DNA from: Falciphora oryzae
Lineage: Eukaryota > Ascomycota > Sordariomycetes > Magnaporthales > Magnaporthaceae
Length of the DNA stretch: 15,289 nucleotides
Direction of reading: 5' to 3'
NCBI GenBank assembly: GCA_000733355.1
Contig: JNVV01000010.1
Span: forward strand, 14,617-29,905
The notes below the pieces were generated by a model. That model saw nothing but the letters and a program-made list of their open reading frames with translations. It was not told the origin of the DNA and searched no databases. Of this stretch, positions 1 to 7,948 are shown piece by piece; the stretch's first letter is position 1; each line of letters begins with the position of its first letter. The position numbers and the translations under genes are program-made.

Positions 1-17
1 TATATAATTATTTTATT

Positions 18-597
18 TCATATTTCGCTATCTGATATTATTTCATTTTCTTTTATAATTTTTTCTAATTCAAATAAATCGTTAATATTCCAACTTTTTA
101 ATAGTAATATTTTACGAGCCGTTTCCACATATATTTTATTACGATTTGGGGTAATTATATTAGTAGCTATAGAAAATAAACTTTCTATTGCAGCAGAAGT
201 GGCTGGAATGGCTAAATATCGCCGTGCTAATATATTTAATATCGGAAATCGATTTTGGTTATTTTTCCAATATAATAAAATATGTTCTTTTTCATTATAT
301 AAATCTTCATTTAAATATATATTATATTCGTCGTTTTTAATTACCTTTTTCCCTTTAAATAATTCCGAATCCGAATCCGAATTATCGTTATTATTATCGC
401 TATTATTAGTATTATAAAAGCTAGTATTTAATTCGTCGAACGATTCGCTAGTATTAAGGGGTATAGGGGTTATTTCTTTTTGCAATTTCGTATATTCGTA
501 TTTTAATAAATTAATCCCATCGTTTTTAATATTAGGGTAAAAATATAATAATTCATTTTGCTCAAAATGCGATAATTTATACCTTGGATCTAATATA
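18..597 (-). pseudogene. hAT transposase, C-terminal dimerisation domain (detached fragment)
   Basis: The C-terminal part of the hAT A transposase. It begins in the target duplication with ILDPRYKLSHFE, the conserved hAT block after the catalytic core, continues through an acidic Ser/Asn/Asp stretch, and then shows the hAT dimerisation signature: YWKNNQNRFPILNILARRYL, IPATSAAIESLFS, and KILLLKSWN near the end. It stops at 18-20 (TGA). This domain mediates transposase self-association and supplies the last conserved part of the hAT core. An ATG at 606-608 would start an open frame here, but it lies in the (AT)n and retroelement sequence, so it is not a real gene start. The fragment is cut from its body by the retroelement at 598-2880. 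The right end of the window carries a homologous C-terminus (15120-15248). Confidence 0.9.
582..597. repeat. 16-bp target-site duplication, left copy
   Basis: ccttggatctaatata is repeated exactly at 2881-2896, on either side of the retroelement. Both copies encode the same transposase residues on the minus strand (ILDPR), so the pair marks a duplicated target and not chance similarity. Confidence 0.9.
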
Positions 598-880
598 TAT
601 ATATTCATATTACCGTTATGTTTATATAAGACCTCGGTGCCTCTACTATGTAGTATTTACATGTAAAAAACCCTTGAACTCGTCCTCGGGTGCGTGTCGC
701 CCCCGCTCCGGAGCCTGGGAGTAAAAACCATATCTGCTTTTCGTATACGGTCCTGCTATGTTAAACAATGGTACCGTCTGTTTGTTTTCATGCGACTGCT
801 CGTAAAGGTTCCGTCGTGGAAGCGTCTTTGTAATCAGTAAAACAAAAGGAAAGTACGTAAGGGAATGAGGGTGTATTGCG

Positions 881-1126
881 CCGGGGCAGCGTTTCGGTGC
901 CGGGTTTCGCCCTCGTAGCGAAACGGTTGTGTTAGTACTCGTGTTATGGCGTCCTGGTGTAGCTTTTCCGCGTGAGTTGGCCCGGCTCCGCTCCGGGTCC
1001 TAACCGGGGCAGCGCTTTGGTGTCGGGTTTCGCTCTCGTAGCGGAATGTTTGTGTTAGTACTCGTATTATGGCGCTTTAATGTGGCTTTTTCGCGTGAGT
1101 TGGCCCGGCTCTACTCCGGGTCCTAG
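881..1126 (+). repeat. Two tandem 123-bp units upstream of the TATA box
   Basis: Units 881-1003 and 1004-1126 both begin ccggggcagcg, both contain a block close to tcgccctcgtagcg, and both end in ggtccta. The second copy of the module has the same two units at 9444 and 9567, again 123 bp apart, so the duplication predates the separation of the copies. Their place upstream of a TATA box resembles repeated promoter monomers. That role is inferred. Confidence 0.85.
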
Positions 1127-1394
1127 CCGCGGGCGGGCCCTCCGGGTCTGGCGTTTTGTTTCGTGATTTTGGGTGATTTAGCTTTTGGTGGGTGCCCGCT
1201 TCCGGGGCCGTTGCTCCGCGTGCGGTTCGGGTCCGCCTTTGTGGCTTGCATTTGATCTTTTTGTTGGTTGCTTCCCTTTTTTTGGATCGCGTCATTTGGG
1301 TGACTTTTTTTTGTTTTTGCGTTGTTGTGCGTTGTGGTTTCTGGTGGTGATTTCCCTTTGTTTCCCTCCGGATCCGGGTCTTTACCGGCCTTCC

Positions 1395-1564
1395 TTTTCC
1401 CAGTTATAAAAGGCCCTTTTTCCTTTTTTTCTTTCTCCTTTTCGCTTTCTTTTCACCACCACTTCCGGTCCTGCCCTTCTGCCCGCGTTTCCTCTTCTCC
1501 TGCCTGCATCTAGGTTCCTGATCGCTCGCGCCTCGTTTCCCTCCGTTTCCTGTTCTCCTGCAGC
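1395..1564 (+). promoter_or_regulatory. TATA box and CT-rich leader (putative fungal promoter)
   Basis: TATAAAA lies at 1405-1411. It is followed by long CT-rich runs of the kind seen at fungal transcription starts, and then an ATG at 1565 in the context cagcATGG. The second copy keeps the box (9968-9974) and most of the pyrimidine tracts despite heavy mutation. Activity is inferred; only the motif arrangement is visible. Confidence 0.55.
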
Positions 1565-1738
1565 ATGGCTCCCAAAAATAAAGCTCCCAAGTCTCCCCGC
1601 GGTGGTGGTGGTGGCGGTCGCGGTGGCAATCCCGGTAGCGGAGCCACGGGCGGTAGCCGCGCCGCTCCCGCCGCTGCAGCTAGTGGCAGTGGTGGTGGTG
1701 GTGGTGGCGGTCCTCGTATTTCCTATAGAAAACTATAG
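1565..1738 (+). CDS. Short Gly-rich basic ORF, truncated ORF1-like N-terminus
   Basis: 57 codons starting MAPKNKAPKSPRGG, then Gly/Arg/Ala-rich low-complexity sequence, and ending at TAG 1736-1738 just inside the unmatched segment. The start is chosen because it follows a TATA box and CT-rich leader with little intervening sequence. The homologous frame in copy 2 (10127 onward, start codon mutated to ATA) extends much further, so this appears to be the N-terminus of a longer ORF cut off at the chimera junction near 1716. A basic, Gly-rich N-terminus would fit a nucleic-acid-binding ORF1/gag-like protein, but no domain is recognisable. The last residues (ISYRKL) come from the joined segment. 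It may make no functional protein. Confidence 0.4.
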   Translation: MAPKNKAPKSPRGGGGGGRGGNPGSGATGGSRAAPAAAASGSGGGGGGGPRISYRKL

Positions 1739-1763
1739 TTAGAGGGGTGCCGAATCCCTCTAA
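1723..1763. other. Two adjacent hairpins at the chimera junction
   Basis: CTATAG (1723-1728) and CTATAG (1733-1738) form a 6-bp stem with a 4-base loop. Immediately after, TTAGAGGG (1739-1746) pairs with CCCTCTAA (1756-1763) across a 9-base loop. They lie a few bases after homology to copy 2 ends. Confidence 0.6.
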
Positions 1764-2449
1764 CGGACATGCCGGCTAGAGCCCGCCTTCTCTTTGTTGC
1801 TGGATAGCCAGCCTGCCACGTAAATACAAGGTTTGCACCTTAAGCCTATCGCAGCCACAAAAAGGCCTCTTGATAAACCGACGTGCGCATCCGTCCTCTC
1901 GGGCTAAAACATAATCTCTTCCGCCCAACATACCGACGACATCATCTGCCCCGGTGTACGTCCCTAATGCGAGTAGGAAGCTAAAAGCCGGCGACACCCC
2001 GTACTTGTTCATCCACGGCCCGGTCCCTCGTTAATTCCTAGGCAAGCCCAGTAGGCAAACCCAGTGCCACTATGTGGATCATAAATGCAACGAGTTCCTC
2101 CCGTCCTCCAAACCCGGCACAAACTCCCAGTGCGAGTGGGAAGCATGCGGCGCCTCAGTCACTATATCCCACCACGGCCCACCATCCACGGGGTATACCG
2201 CTTCCTGCTTCCCGTTACCCAAAGCCGTCTCCGGCCAAAGGCCGACCACGTCTTGCTGTCGGGGCCTTTGGGGGACTGCCGCGCCGGCGCAGTGCCCCCA
2301 GCCCACGTACAACTAACCAACCCCCGTAACGGCACTGCCTCCTCGCTGCGGAACAGTCCCAGAAGGAGTGAGGGGGCGAAAGGGTGCCCTGTCGATCCGG
2401 AGACCGTCGGGTGGTTTTCAGCCTAATTTCCCTTTCTCTTAAACCGTTT

Positions 2450-2549
2450 GTCAAGCCTCCCGGGGGAGGGTGCGTCAAACCTCCCGAAAAAGGGTGCATC
2501 AAGCCTCCCGAAGGAGGGAGAATGCGTCGAACCTCCCGGGGGAGGGTGC
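2450..2549. repeat. Four tandem 24-28-bp repeats with internal dyads
   Basis: Units 2450-2473, 2474-2497, 2498-2525 and 2526-2549 share the pattern GTCAARCCTCCCG plus AGGGTGC. Three are exactly 24 bp and the third is 28 bp. In three of the four units CCTCCC faces GGAGGG and can form a hairpin; in unit 2 (CCTCCCGAAAAAGGG) the dyad is weaker. A 24-bp unit keeps reading frame (8 codons), but no coding role is established. Confidence 0.85.
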
Positions 2550-2880
2550 CTGCCTTTCGGGCTGGCGGAATCTTGCCACGCTGGCTCGCTGCGCGAGATT
2601 GGGCCTTATCTTGTGCGCCTCTGTGCGGGAGGCGCGCCGGGCCATCGAACGGACTCTATCTTCACCGCGGTCGATGGAAAACTCGTCAAAGGAGGTTTGC
2701 CGATTAAATGTGTCGCGAAAAAAGGGAGGATTGCGTGCGATGGTGGTGATTGAGGGCGGCAGGTTGAAGAGAATTTTTCGTTTGTGGGCGCCTGTTAGGG
2801 CTACAGGCGGAAGTCCCGCCAAAACCTTAACAACATGGTCCGTGCACCCATGCTCCAAAATTTGTGAACGGGAGAGAGTT

Positions 2881-2896
2881 CCTTGGATCTAATATA
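2881..2896. repeat. 16-bp target-site duplication, right copy
   Basis: Exact repeat of 582-597. Beyond it the hAT frame continues upstream on the minus strand, which shows that this copy sits in the original transposase context. Confidence 0.9.
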
Positions 2897-4026
2897 ATCG
2901 ATCATAAATATGGTTTATATTTTTTAAAAATATTGGAATTTGGCTATTCGGGATAATATTTATCTAATTTTTTTATTCCCATTTCGATAGCGGATATAAA
3001 AGTATTATAATTAATATTATTATTTGTTCGGGCTTTTTGTTTAAATAATATAATTAATTGTTTTAATTTTTTATAAATTCGATAAATATATAAAAAGGTT
3101 ATATTTAACGTAGTATATATTTGCCCTTGCAATTTATTAGTAGGTTTTAAAAATATTTCTAATATACGGATTAAATTTTCGATTATTACAAATTCAAGTT
3201 CGTTTAGCATATATTTTTTAAAATCAGTATTTTCAGTATTTTTAAATATATAAATTAACGGATATTTTAGTTCGTAAAAGGACTTTAACATTAAATATGT
3301 GGAATTCCAACGGGTAAAATTATCCATTGGAATTTTATTTAGTTTAAAATTATTAGGTAATTTATTTTCATTTTTATATTTAATAATCCCTTCGTTTAAT
3401 AAAGCCTTTAGTTCGTTATTATATTTTAATATCGTTATTATACGCCGTATTTTAGCGGTAATATTATTATTATCGTTATTATTTTCATTATTATTTAAAT
3501 AATCGCGTAAAATATCCTTTACAACCAAATTTAAAATATGGGCTGTATAGCGAATATCGCAAAATGCGTTCGAAACATTATTTTTATAATAATTTATAAA
3601 GGTATCGTTATTACTAGCATTATTTCGAGTGATATTTAATATATTATTATTTATATAAAAATAATTATTAATAATATTACTAAATTTTATATATAACTTT
3701 TCGCCGGTATGCGATACATTATTTAATTTTTTAAATCTTATTAATTTATATATTAATTGAAAATTAGCATTTATATATATTATAATAATGCTAAAAAATT
3801 GATCCCCTGTTATTTTGGAAGTCCAAATATCAAATGTTATATTAAAAAGGCCTTTACTATCAATATTTTTACGCAATTTTTCGTTAAAGGTTATAAAATA
3901 ATTATTATATAATTCGTTTAATATTATTTTTAATTTTTTACGATTAATTATAAGGGAAAATTTATTATAATAATTTAGTAAATCTTTAAAAGAATTAGAA
4001 TTCGTAATATTAAAAGATAAATTATT
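2881..4026 (-). pseudogene. hAT transposase, catalytic body (fragment)
   Basis: The central part of the hAT A transposase. Reading from 4026 down, the frame is open through LSFNITNSNSFKDLL, then TFDIWTSKITGDQFFSI (the hAT block carrying the first catalytic Asp), CDIRYTAHILNLVVKDIL (hAT insertion-domain C/H region), MDNFTRWNSTYLML (conserved RWNST block), and KKLDKYYPE. After TAG (2944-2946) the frame goes on as PNSNIFKKYKPYL, meets a TGA, and reaches SIILDPR at the insertion point. The body is Asn-, Ile- and Lys-rich because the DNA is AT-rich. It is separated from the BED part (4028-4597) by one frameshift near 4030, and from the C-terminus by the retroelement. The protein would cut and rejoin the element ends. 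It is inactive as it stands. Confidence 0.9.
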
Positions 4027-4027
4027 A

Positions 4028-4597
4028 TCAATTATAAACTATAATATTTTTATAAGCTGCCGTTTTTTCAAATTCTTTTAATATCGTATTTTGCCTTTGC
4101 TTTTTTCGATTTTGTGAGTTATTTAAAAACGATATAATCGAATTATTATTTACTTTTTTTGCCCGTGTTTTTTCACTGGCTTTATTATAAGCGATATTAG
4201 GGTGTTTCATTTTATAATGCCGAGCGTAATTCGAACTTAAAAATCCGTAAATTTTATCGATATTTTTAAAATTGCACGTTGTGCATTTTATTAGTATTTG
4301 CCGGTGCTTATTTAAATCTATTGGTAATAAAGTTCTTTCAAATAAATTATTATGGAAAATATATGATTTTGTATTTTCATTTGTAGGTAATTTATAATTT
4401 ATATCATTATATCGCGATTTTTTAAAGCTTATAGTATTATTATTACTATTATTATCGCTATTTTCGCTATTATTTCCGCTATTATTAGAATTATTATCGG
4501 AATTATTATCGGAAATATTAATATATTCGGAATTATTATCCGACGTAAAACTATTAGTTATATCGGTTATTTGCGAATTCGAAACGGTATTTTCCAT
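4028..4597 (-). pseudogene. hAT transposase, N-terminal BED zinc finger part
   Basis: 189 codons from an ATG at 4595-4597 (MENTVSNSQITD). About 60 residues of Asn/Ser/Asp low-complexity sequence are followed by a BED-type finger: CTTCNFKN, then YGFLSSNYARHYKMKHPN, with the Cys pair and His pair spaced as in BED domains. BED fingers bind DNA and are usual at the N-terminus of hAT transposases, where they recognise the element ends. The frame stops at TGA 4028-4030, and the catalytic body continues in another frame directly after, so a single frameshift has split the gene. The start faces away from the CCHC gene at 5344 across about 750 bp, so the two are divergent. Confidence 0.88.
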
Positions 4598-5343
4598 TTT
4601 TAACCGTAATAAAGGTTAATATAAAGGGTAGGCGTAAAATAAAGGTGTAAATTTAATAATAAGGTAAAATGTAGGTGTTTTTTGCTTTGCTGTTAATAAC
4701 GGAATGAAAAATCGGGTTATAAGGTGGGAAATTTAACGTTTATTTATACTTAAATTTTAAATTCTAGAAATTTCTACGTATTACAAATAAAAAATCTCAT
4801 TTATAAACGATTGCGTAATTTAAAATTGTATTATTAATACAAATTTACCAAATAAATTGGATTTATAATATTAAATACTACGCAAATTTAAAAAGAATCG
4901 CATGGAAATCGCTAGAAATTTCTAGAAAATTTAGATTATTAATACGTAATTTGTATTACTAATTACTAATTACTAATTATAATTAATAATATACGTAAAT
5001 ACTTTTATTAGTAATATATTTATATATTAGTAAGCAATAGAAAGTGCTGGAATATTTTTGAATTTTTGCATTATTAATCCAAATTTTACGTAAAGTAATT
5101 ACAAATATATGCTTTTATTAATAATATAAAGGAAATTCGAATTATTAATACACTTTATATTAATAAGCGATAGAAATTACTAGAATTTTTACTGTTGCTA
5201 TAAATTTAACCATCCCTTCCGCTTTACCGTTCGGTATCGTTTTTTCTTTTACCCAAACAAATTAAATAACATTATTACCCTATACTTATTACCAACTTTT
5301 ATTATTAAATCACTTTAACGATATTATCGCTATTACCTTTAAA
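4598..5343. promoter_or_regulatory. AT-rich divergent intergenic region of hAT A with repeated motifs
   Basis: No gene is visible here. The stretch lies between the starts of the transposase (leftward) and the CCHC gene (rightward), so it should hold both promoters. It contains repeated variants of TAGAAATTNCTAGAA (near 4763, 4912, 5038 and 5170), one of them a perfect palindrome CTAGAAATTTCTAG (4912-4925). A longer pair, TTAGTAAGCAATAGAAAG (from 5027) and TTAATAAGCGATAGAAAT (from 5159), is 132 bp apart. Variants of ATTATTAATAC also recur. These could be promoter or transposase-binding repeats. No function can be assigned from sequence alone. Confidence 0.5.
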
Positions 5344-5664
5344 ATGCCTTTGAAAATTACTATCGATATCGAAAATTCCAACGATATTAAACGGCTTTTA
5401 TCGATTTTAAAACAACCCCGAATAAGCCGATATAATAACAATATTTCCGCCGTTACCAAAGCTAAAATTTGCACATATTGCAAATTAAAAAGCCATTCCT
5501 ATAAGCAATGCTGGTTTTTACAACCAAATAAAACGCCAAACGGCTGGGAAATTATAAAACAACTAAATAACCATATATATACCAAAAACGCGACTATTTC
5601 CTTTCCGTTTTAAATAATAAATCAGAAAATACTACAAATTATAATAACGATTATAATATCGGTA
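5344..5664 (+). pseudogene. CCHC zinc-knuckle protein of hAT A, 5' part
   Basis: A small protein gene starting at ATG 5344 (MPLKITIDIENSND). It has a zinc knuckle CTYCKLKSHSYKQC, spaced C-X2-C-X4-H-X4-C, followed by WFLQPNKTPNGWEI. Such knuckles bind nucleic acid and are common in gag proteins, but no gag, protease or integrase follows. A one-base deletion near 5590 relative to the copy at 14832-15095 gives an early stop at 5611-5613. Restoring the comparison shows the frame running on to 5664, where a pogo element is inserted. It is encoded between the hAT transposase and the hAT terminus, pointing toward that terminus, and the deleted copy B has the same arrangement. It looks like a second gene of the hAT element. 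An independent older insertion is the main alternative. Confidence 0.7.
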
Positions 5665-5713
5665 ACGTGGTTCACAAGTGAGTGGATCAAACAAGCGAGT
5701 GGATCACCGACAC
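5665..5713 (+). repeat. pogo element left terminal inverted repeat (49 bp)
   Basis: Starts ACGTGGTTCACAAG and matches 7476-7524 in reverse complement over all 49 bases. It contains an internal tandem motif, AAGYGAGTGGATCA, present twice 17 bp apart, a plausible double transposase-binding site. Confidence 0.95.
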
Positions 5714-5917
5714 CCGACCTCTGCACAATCGACGCGCATGCCAACCCAACAACGCTAGCAATCCATTCAAACTATTCGGAACTATATACATCGGACATTT
5801 CTACTTCTTCCTAACAGGTGCGCGCATTGTATCCGGTTTTGCCGCACGTGCCACATCGCTAACGAATCGTCGTCGCCCTCCTTTTTTAACCCCATAGTCG
5901 CGCATTTTTTGCTATAG
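5714..5917. other. pogo element 3' untranslated segment
   Basis: Sequence between the left terminal repeat and the transposase stop. Base composition is balanced and CpA sites are intact, in contrast to the mutated coding part. Open frames here (5682-5897 plus, 5782-5982 minus) show no recognisable protein. Confidence 0.6.
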
Positions 5918-7425
5918 CTATCCATCCAGCTCCTGCTGGTCCAGAACATCTCGTACCTCGTTGATGGTAAATAACCCTCCAAATCGGATACGTGTTTTTT
6001 TAGCCCTTCGGCGTTTGCTTAATACCTTATTCGCCTTTCGTAACTTAAAGCACGTTTCCTTTAAAAGGTTAACCCGATACATAATTGCCCTAGCCCTTTT
6101 CGCAAACTGGTCCACAGCCGCTAGTATGGATATAGGAAAGCTGCTTTGGTAATTAGAAATACGAGTTTTAATATATTCGGATTGCGAAGTTGCTTCCCTG
6201 GCCGTCCGGGGCGTTTTGGAGGTCCAAAGTTCGGGGTCGTTTAAAAGCGTCCTTAAGGGAGTTGGAATCCGTAACCTCACATCCAGCTTTTCTAAAACCG
6301 AATCCGGATTAAAAGGAGCAAAGCCAGCCTTTCGGAAATTTCCTTAGATATTTCCTTCGGTTATAAAGTTAAAAAATGCCGCTTTAAACGCCGAAAAAAA
6401 CTCGACCTTGGTTGCGTAATTAACGTGCGACTTTATCAAATCCTCGATTTATCGACCGTACGCCTTTTTCATTGGGCTAAAGCACCTAACGTTAAGCGGT
6501 TAAAAGAAATAAAACGAATACGGAAGTATGCAAAACGTAATAATGTTATATTCCTAGCAATAGAGCTCGAAATCCGTTAAATGGTAGCTTTTGTATCCGT
6601 TTAGCACTAACAAACGATGTGTGCTTTTCGTACGCGACGCAATATGTTTATCAAAATGCTAAATCCATTCTAGGCCGAGTTCGTTTGTAATCCACCCGTT
6701 AACGCTTATTGCGATAACCCAATTACGTAAAAGGTCGGTTTCCGAATACCAATTAGCTAAATAATACTACCTTTTAACGATAATAAAAAAAAAACCGCCT
6801 AACCGCAATAGTTAACCCTTTAAATAACTATAGCCCATTCCCGGTTGCTAAACTAAACCAGCTTTGCTTTACTACGGCCTTCCGACGTTATAATAACCAT
6901 AACGGCGGCGATTATGCCCATAAAAAAGCCGGTCTCGTCGAAATTATAAATATCGTTATCCAAAATGCCATATTTGGCCACAATGTTCCGTATAAGGTCG
7001 AATTATGCAAAAACGAGCTTAGGATTTTCGCATTTAGCCCTTTAGTAATCGTACTTTCGAATCCAACGCGTACCGAGCTTTGCGCGGCGCTTAACGAAGT
7101 TCGCGACCTAGTTTTTGCCGACGGTGCCCGCGTCGCGTTCGGCAAGCAATCGGTTAGCCATATTTTTAACACCAAAAGGCCGGGGAGGGAATGCTCGGGA
7201 ATCCAACTCAAATATGTATTTAACAAGCGCCTCCTTTTCGGATTCCGTCAATTTCCGTAATTTGGGCATGGTGTCGCGTCAAGCGGGTTGGCCGCTTTTG
7301 CGCCGGGCGAAAGTAGAATAGTTGACCGCGTAAATTTTGGCAGCACTCCGGACGCTTAATTTTAGATCCGAATTGATAGCTTGAAGGGCCAAAATGATCC
7401 TGCTTTCGTCGTTTGTGTTTGCCAT
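5918..7425 (-). pseudogene. pogo/Fot-type DDE transposase (RIP-degraded)
   Basis: About 500 codons starting MANTNDESRIILALQAI at 7425. An N-terminal helix-turn-helix region (SVRSAAKIYAVNYSTFARR) is followed by a CENP-B/pogo-like second DNA-binding part (LTESEKEALVKYIFELDSRA). The catalytic core shows IYNFDETGFFMG (first catalytic Asp), then LLVLNGYKSYHLTDFE and PLNVRCFSPMKKAYGR, the two blocks that normally carry the second and third Asp. Both Asp are Asn here. The conserved C-terminus has FRKAGFAPFNPDSVLEKLD and KTPRTAREATSQSEYI. At least five in-frame stops precede or interrupt the core, and a frameshift lies between the FDETGF and LNGYKSYH blocks. The gene is dead. The mutations are mostly G-to-A or C-to-T, as RIP would give. 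The start codon is supported by its position inside the right terminal repeat. Confidence 0.92.
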
Positions 7426-7475
7426 TGTTTGTTATGGAAATATTCGTGGATGAAGTTCAATTGACGCGTGGACGC

Positions 7476-7524
7476 GTGTCGGTGATCCACTCGCTTGTTT
7501 GATCCACTCACTTGTGAACCACGT
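7476..7524 (-). repeat. pogo element right terminal inverted repeat (49 bp)
   Basis: Exact reverse complement of 5665-5713, ending AACCACGT before the TA target copy. Similarity ends at 7475, where the two ends differ. Confidence 0.95.
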
Positions 7525-7606
7525 TAATATAAACAATGCCGATATAAAAAAAAAACGAAAACAACGAAAAAAATTTCGAAATTACAGAGGATAATATGGA
7601 TTATTA
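7525..7606 (+). pseudogene. CCHC protein of hAT A, 3' part after the pogo insertion
   Basis: Continues the CCHC gene beyond the pogo element. The DNA aligns with the uninterrupted copy B (minus strand, about 14914 down to 14832) through the blocks ataaacaat, gatataaaaaa, tttcgaaattac and gaggataatatg. Copy B ends in NMIY-stop; A has the corresponding stop at 7604-7606. A-run length differences around 7547-7575 shift the frame, so this end is also broken. Confidence 0.7.
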
Positions 7607-7948
7607 AAGGAAAAGCAATTATTTAACGCATAAGGGGTTTTAAATAAATAAATAGCTTTTTTATTTATTATTGCGTATATTAATTTTTTTATTAAAACTT
7701 TTAAGTTATACCAGGAATTAAATTTAAGCTTTGCAAATTTAAATTATTTATTTCATTTTAATTATAAGCTATATGCATTAATTTTACGCTATTTAAATTA
7801 TAGTTATAAGTATTTATTTATTTATTAGTTTATAATCTTATTTTTTTAGCAATTTTTATTATATTCTTTTACTTTTTGCATATTTATATTTACTTTTAAC
7901 CGTATAAATTTATAAAAATTTAACAAAAAATTATTACTATAAATAAAA
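7607..7948. other. AT-rich 3' flank of the CCHC gene in hAT A
   Basis: No coding potential seen. Runs of A and T with tracts such as aaataaataaata, which also follow the CCHC stop in hAT B. Probably the untranslated end of the element, possibly including polyadenylation signals (several AATAAA-like words). Confidence 0.5.

Larger units (their letters stand above)
598..2880. mobile_element. Chimeric retroelement copy 1, inserted in the hAT transposase
   Basis: A 2283-bp, GC-rich insertion between 16-bp target duplications, as expected for target-primed non-LTR insertion. The left edge is a short (AT)n run (593-604), with the same sequence after it as at 9169. Homology to the second copy (9137 to about 10280) runs to about 1710-1716 and then stops abruptly. 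The remaining 1.16 kb (1717-2880) has no match elsewhere in the window. Orientation is unresolved. The variable-length (AT)n edge suggests a 3' tail and a minus-strand element. The TATA box, CT-rich leader and ATG at 1565 suggest a 5' end and a plus-strand element. No reverse transcriptase is present, so the copy is non-autonomous. It lacks the heavy G-to-A decay of copy 2, so it is young or escaped RIP. Confidence 0.8.
1717..2880. other. GC-rich segment of unknown origin joined to the retroelement module
   Basis: 1.16 kb with balanced or GC-rich composition and normal CpA/TpG content, unlike its AT-rich surroundings. Several overlapping frames stay open on both strands (for example 2470-2892 plus, 2499-2858 minus), but this is expected of GC-rich DNA and none shows a family motif I recognise. 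It starts with two adjacent hairpins and contains four 24-bp tandem repeats. It ends at 2880 without a poly(A) or simple-repeat tail. Possible origins are the 5' region of the same LINE joined by internal deletion, or an unrelated RNA captured by template switching. Confidence 0.6.
5665..7524 (-). mobile_element. pogo/Fot-type DNA transposon (complete, inactive)
   Basis: An 1860-bp element of the Tc1-mariner-pogo group. It has perfect 49-bp terminal inverted repeats (5665-5713 and 7476-7524) and is flanked by TA (5663-5664 and 7525-7526), the duplication typical of this group. The homologous uninterrupted sequence in hAT B (minus strand near 14912-14925) reads ggtaatataaac, which is precisely the empty site. 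The single gene is a minus-strand transposase (7425 to 5918) with several stops and a frameshift. Length, ends, target and transposase all agree with fungal Fot1-like elements. Confidence 0.95.

Noticed and set aside
1077..1513. Overlapping open frames on both strands in the promoter module
   Set aside because: They fall in the tandem-repeat and CT-rich leader, change between copies, and show no protein motif.
1776..2892. Several open frames in the GC-rich segment
   Set aside because: Up to four frames are open at once on both strands, as expected from GC-rich DNA. None has a recognisable domain, so no gene is called.
6912..7321. Open frames overlapping the pogo transposase
   Set aside because: They run out of frame with the FDETGF-bearing transposase frame and are shadows of it.
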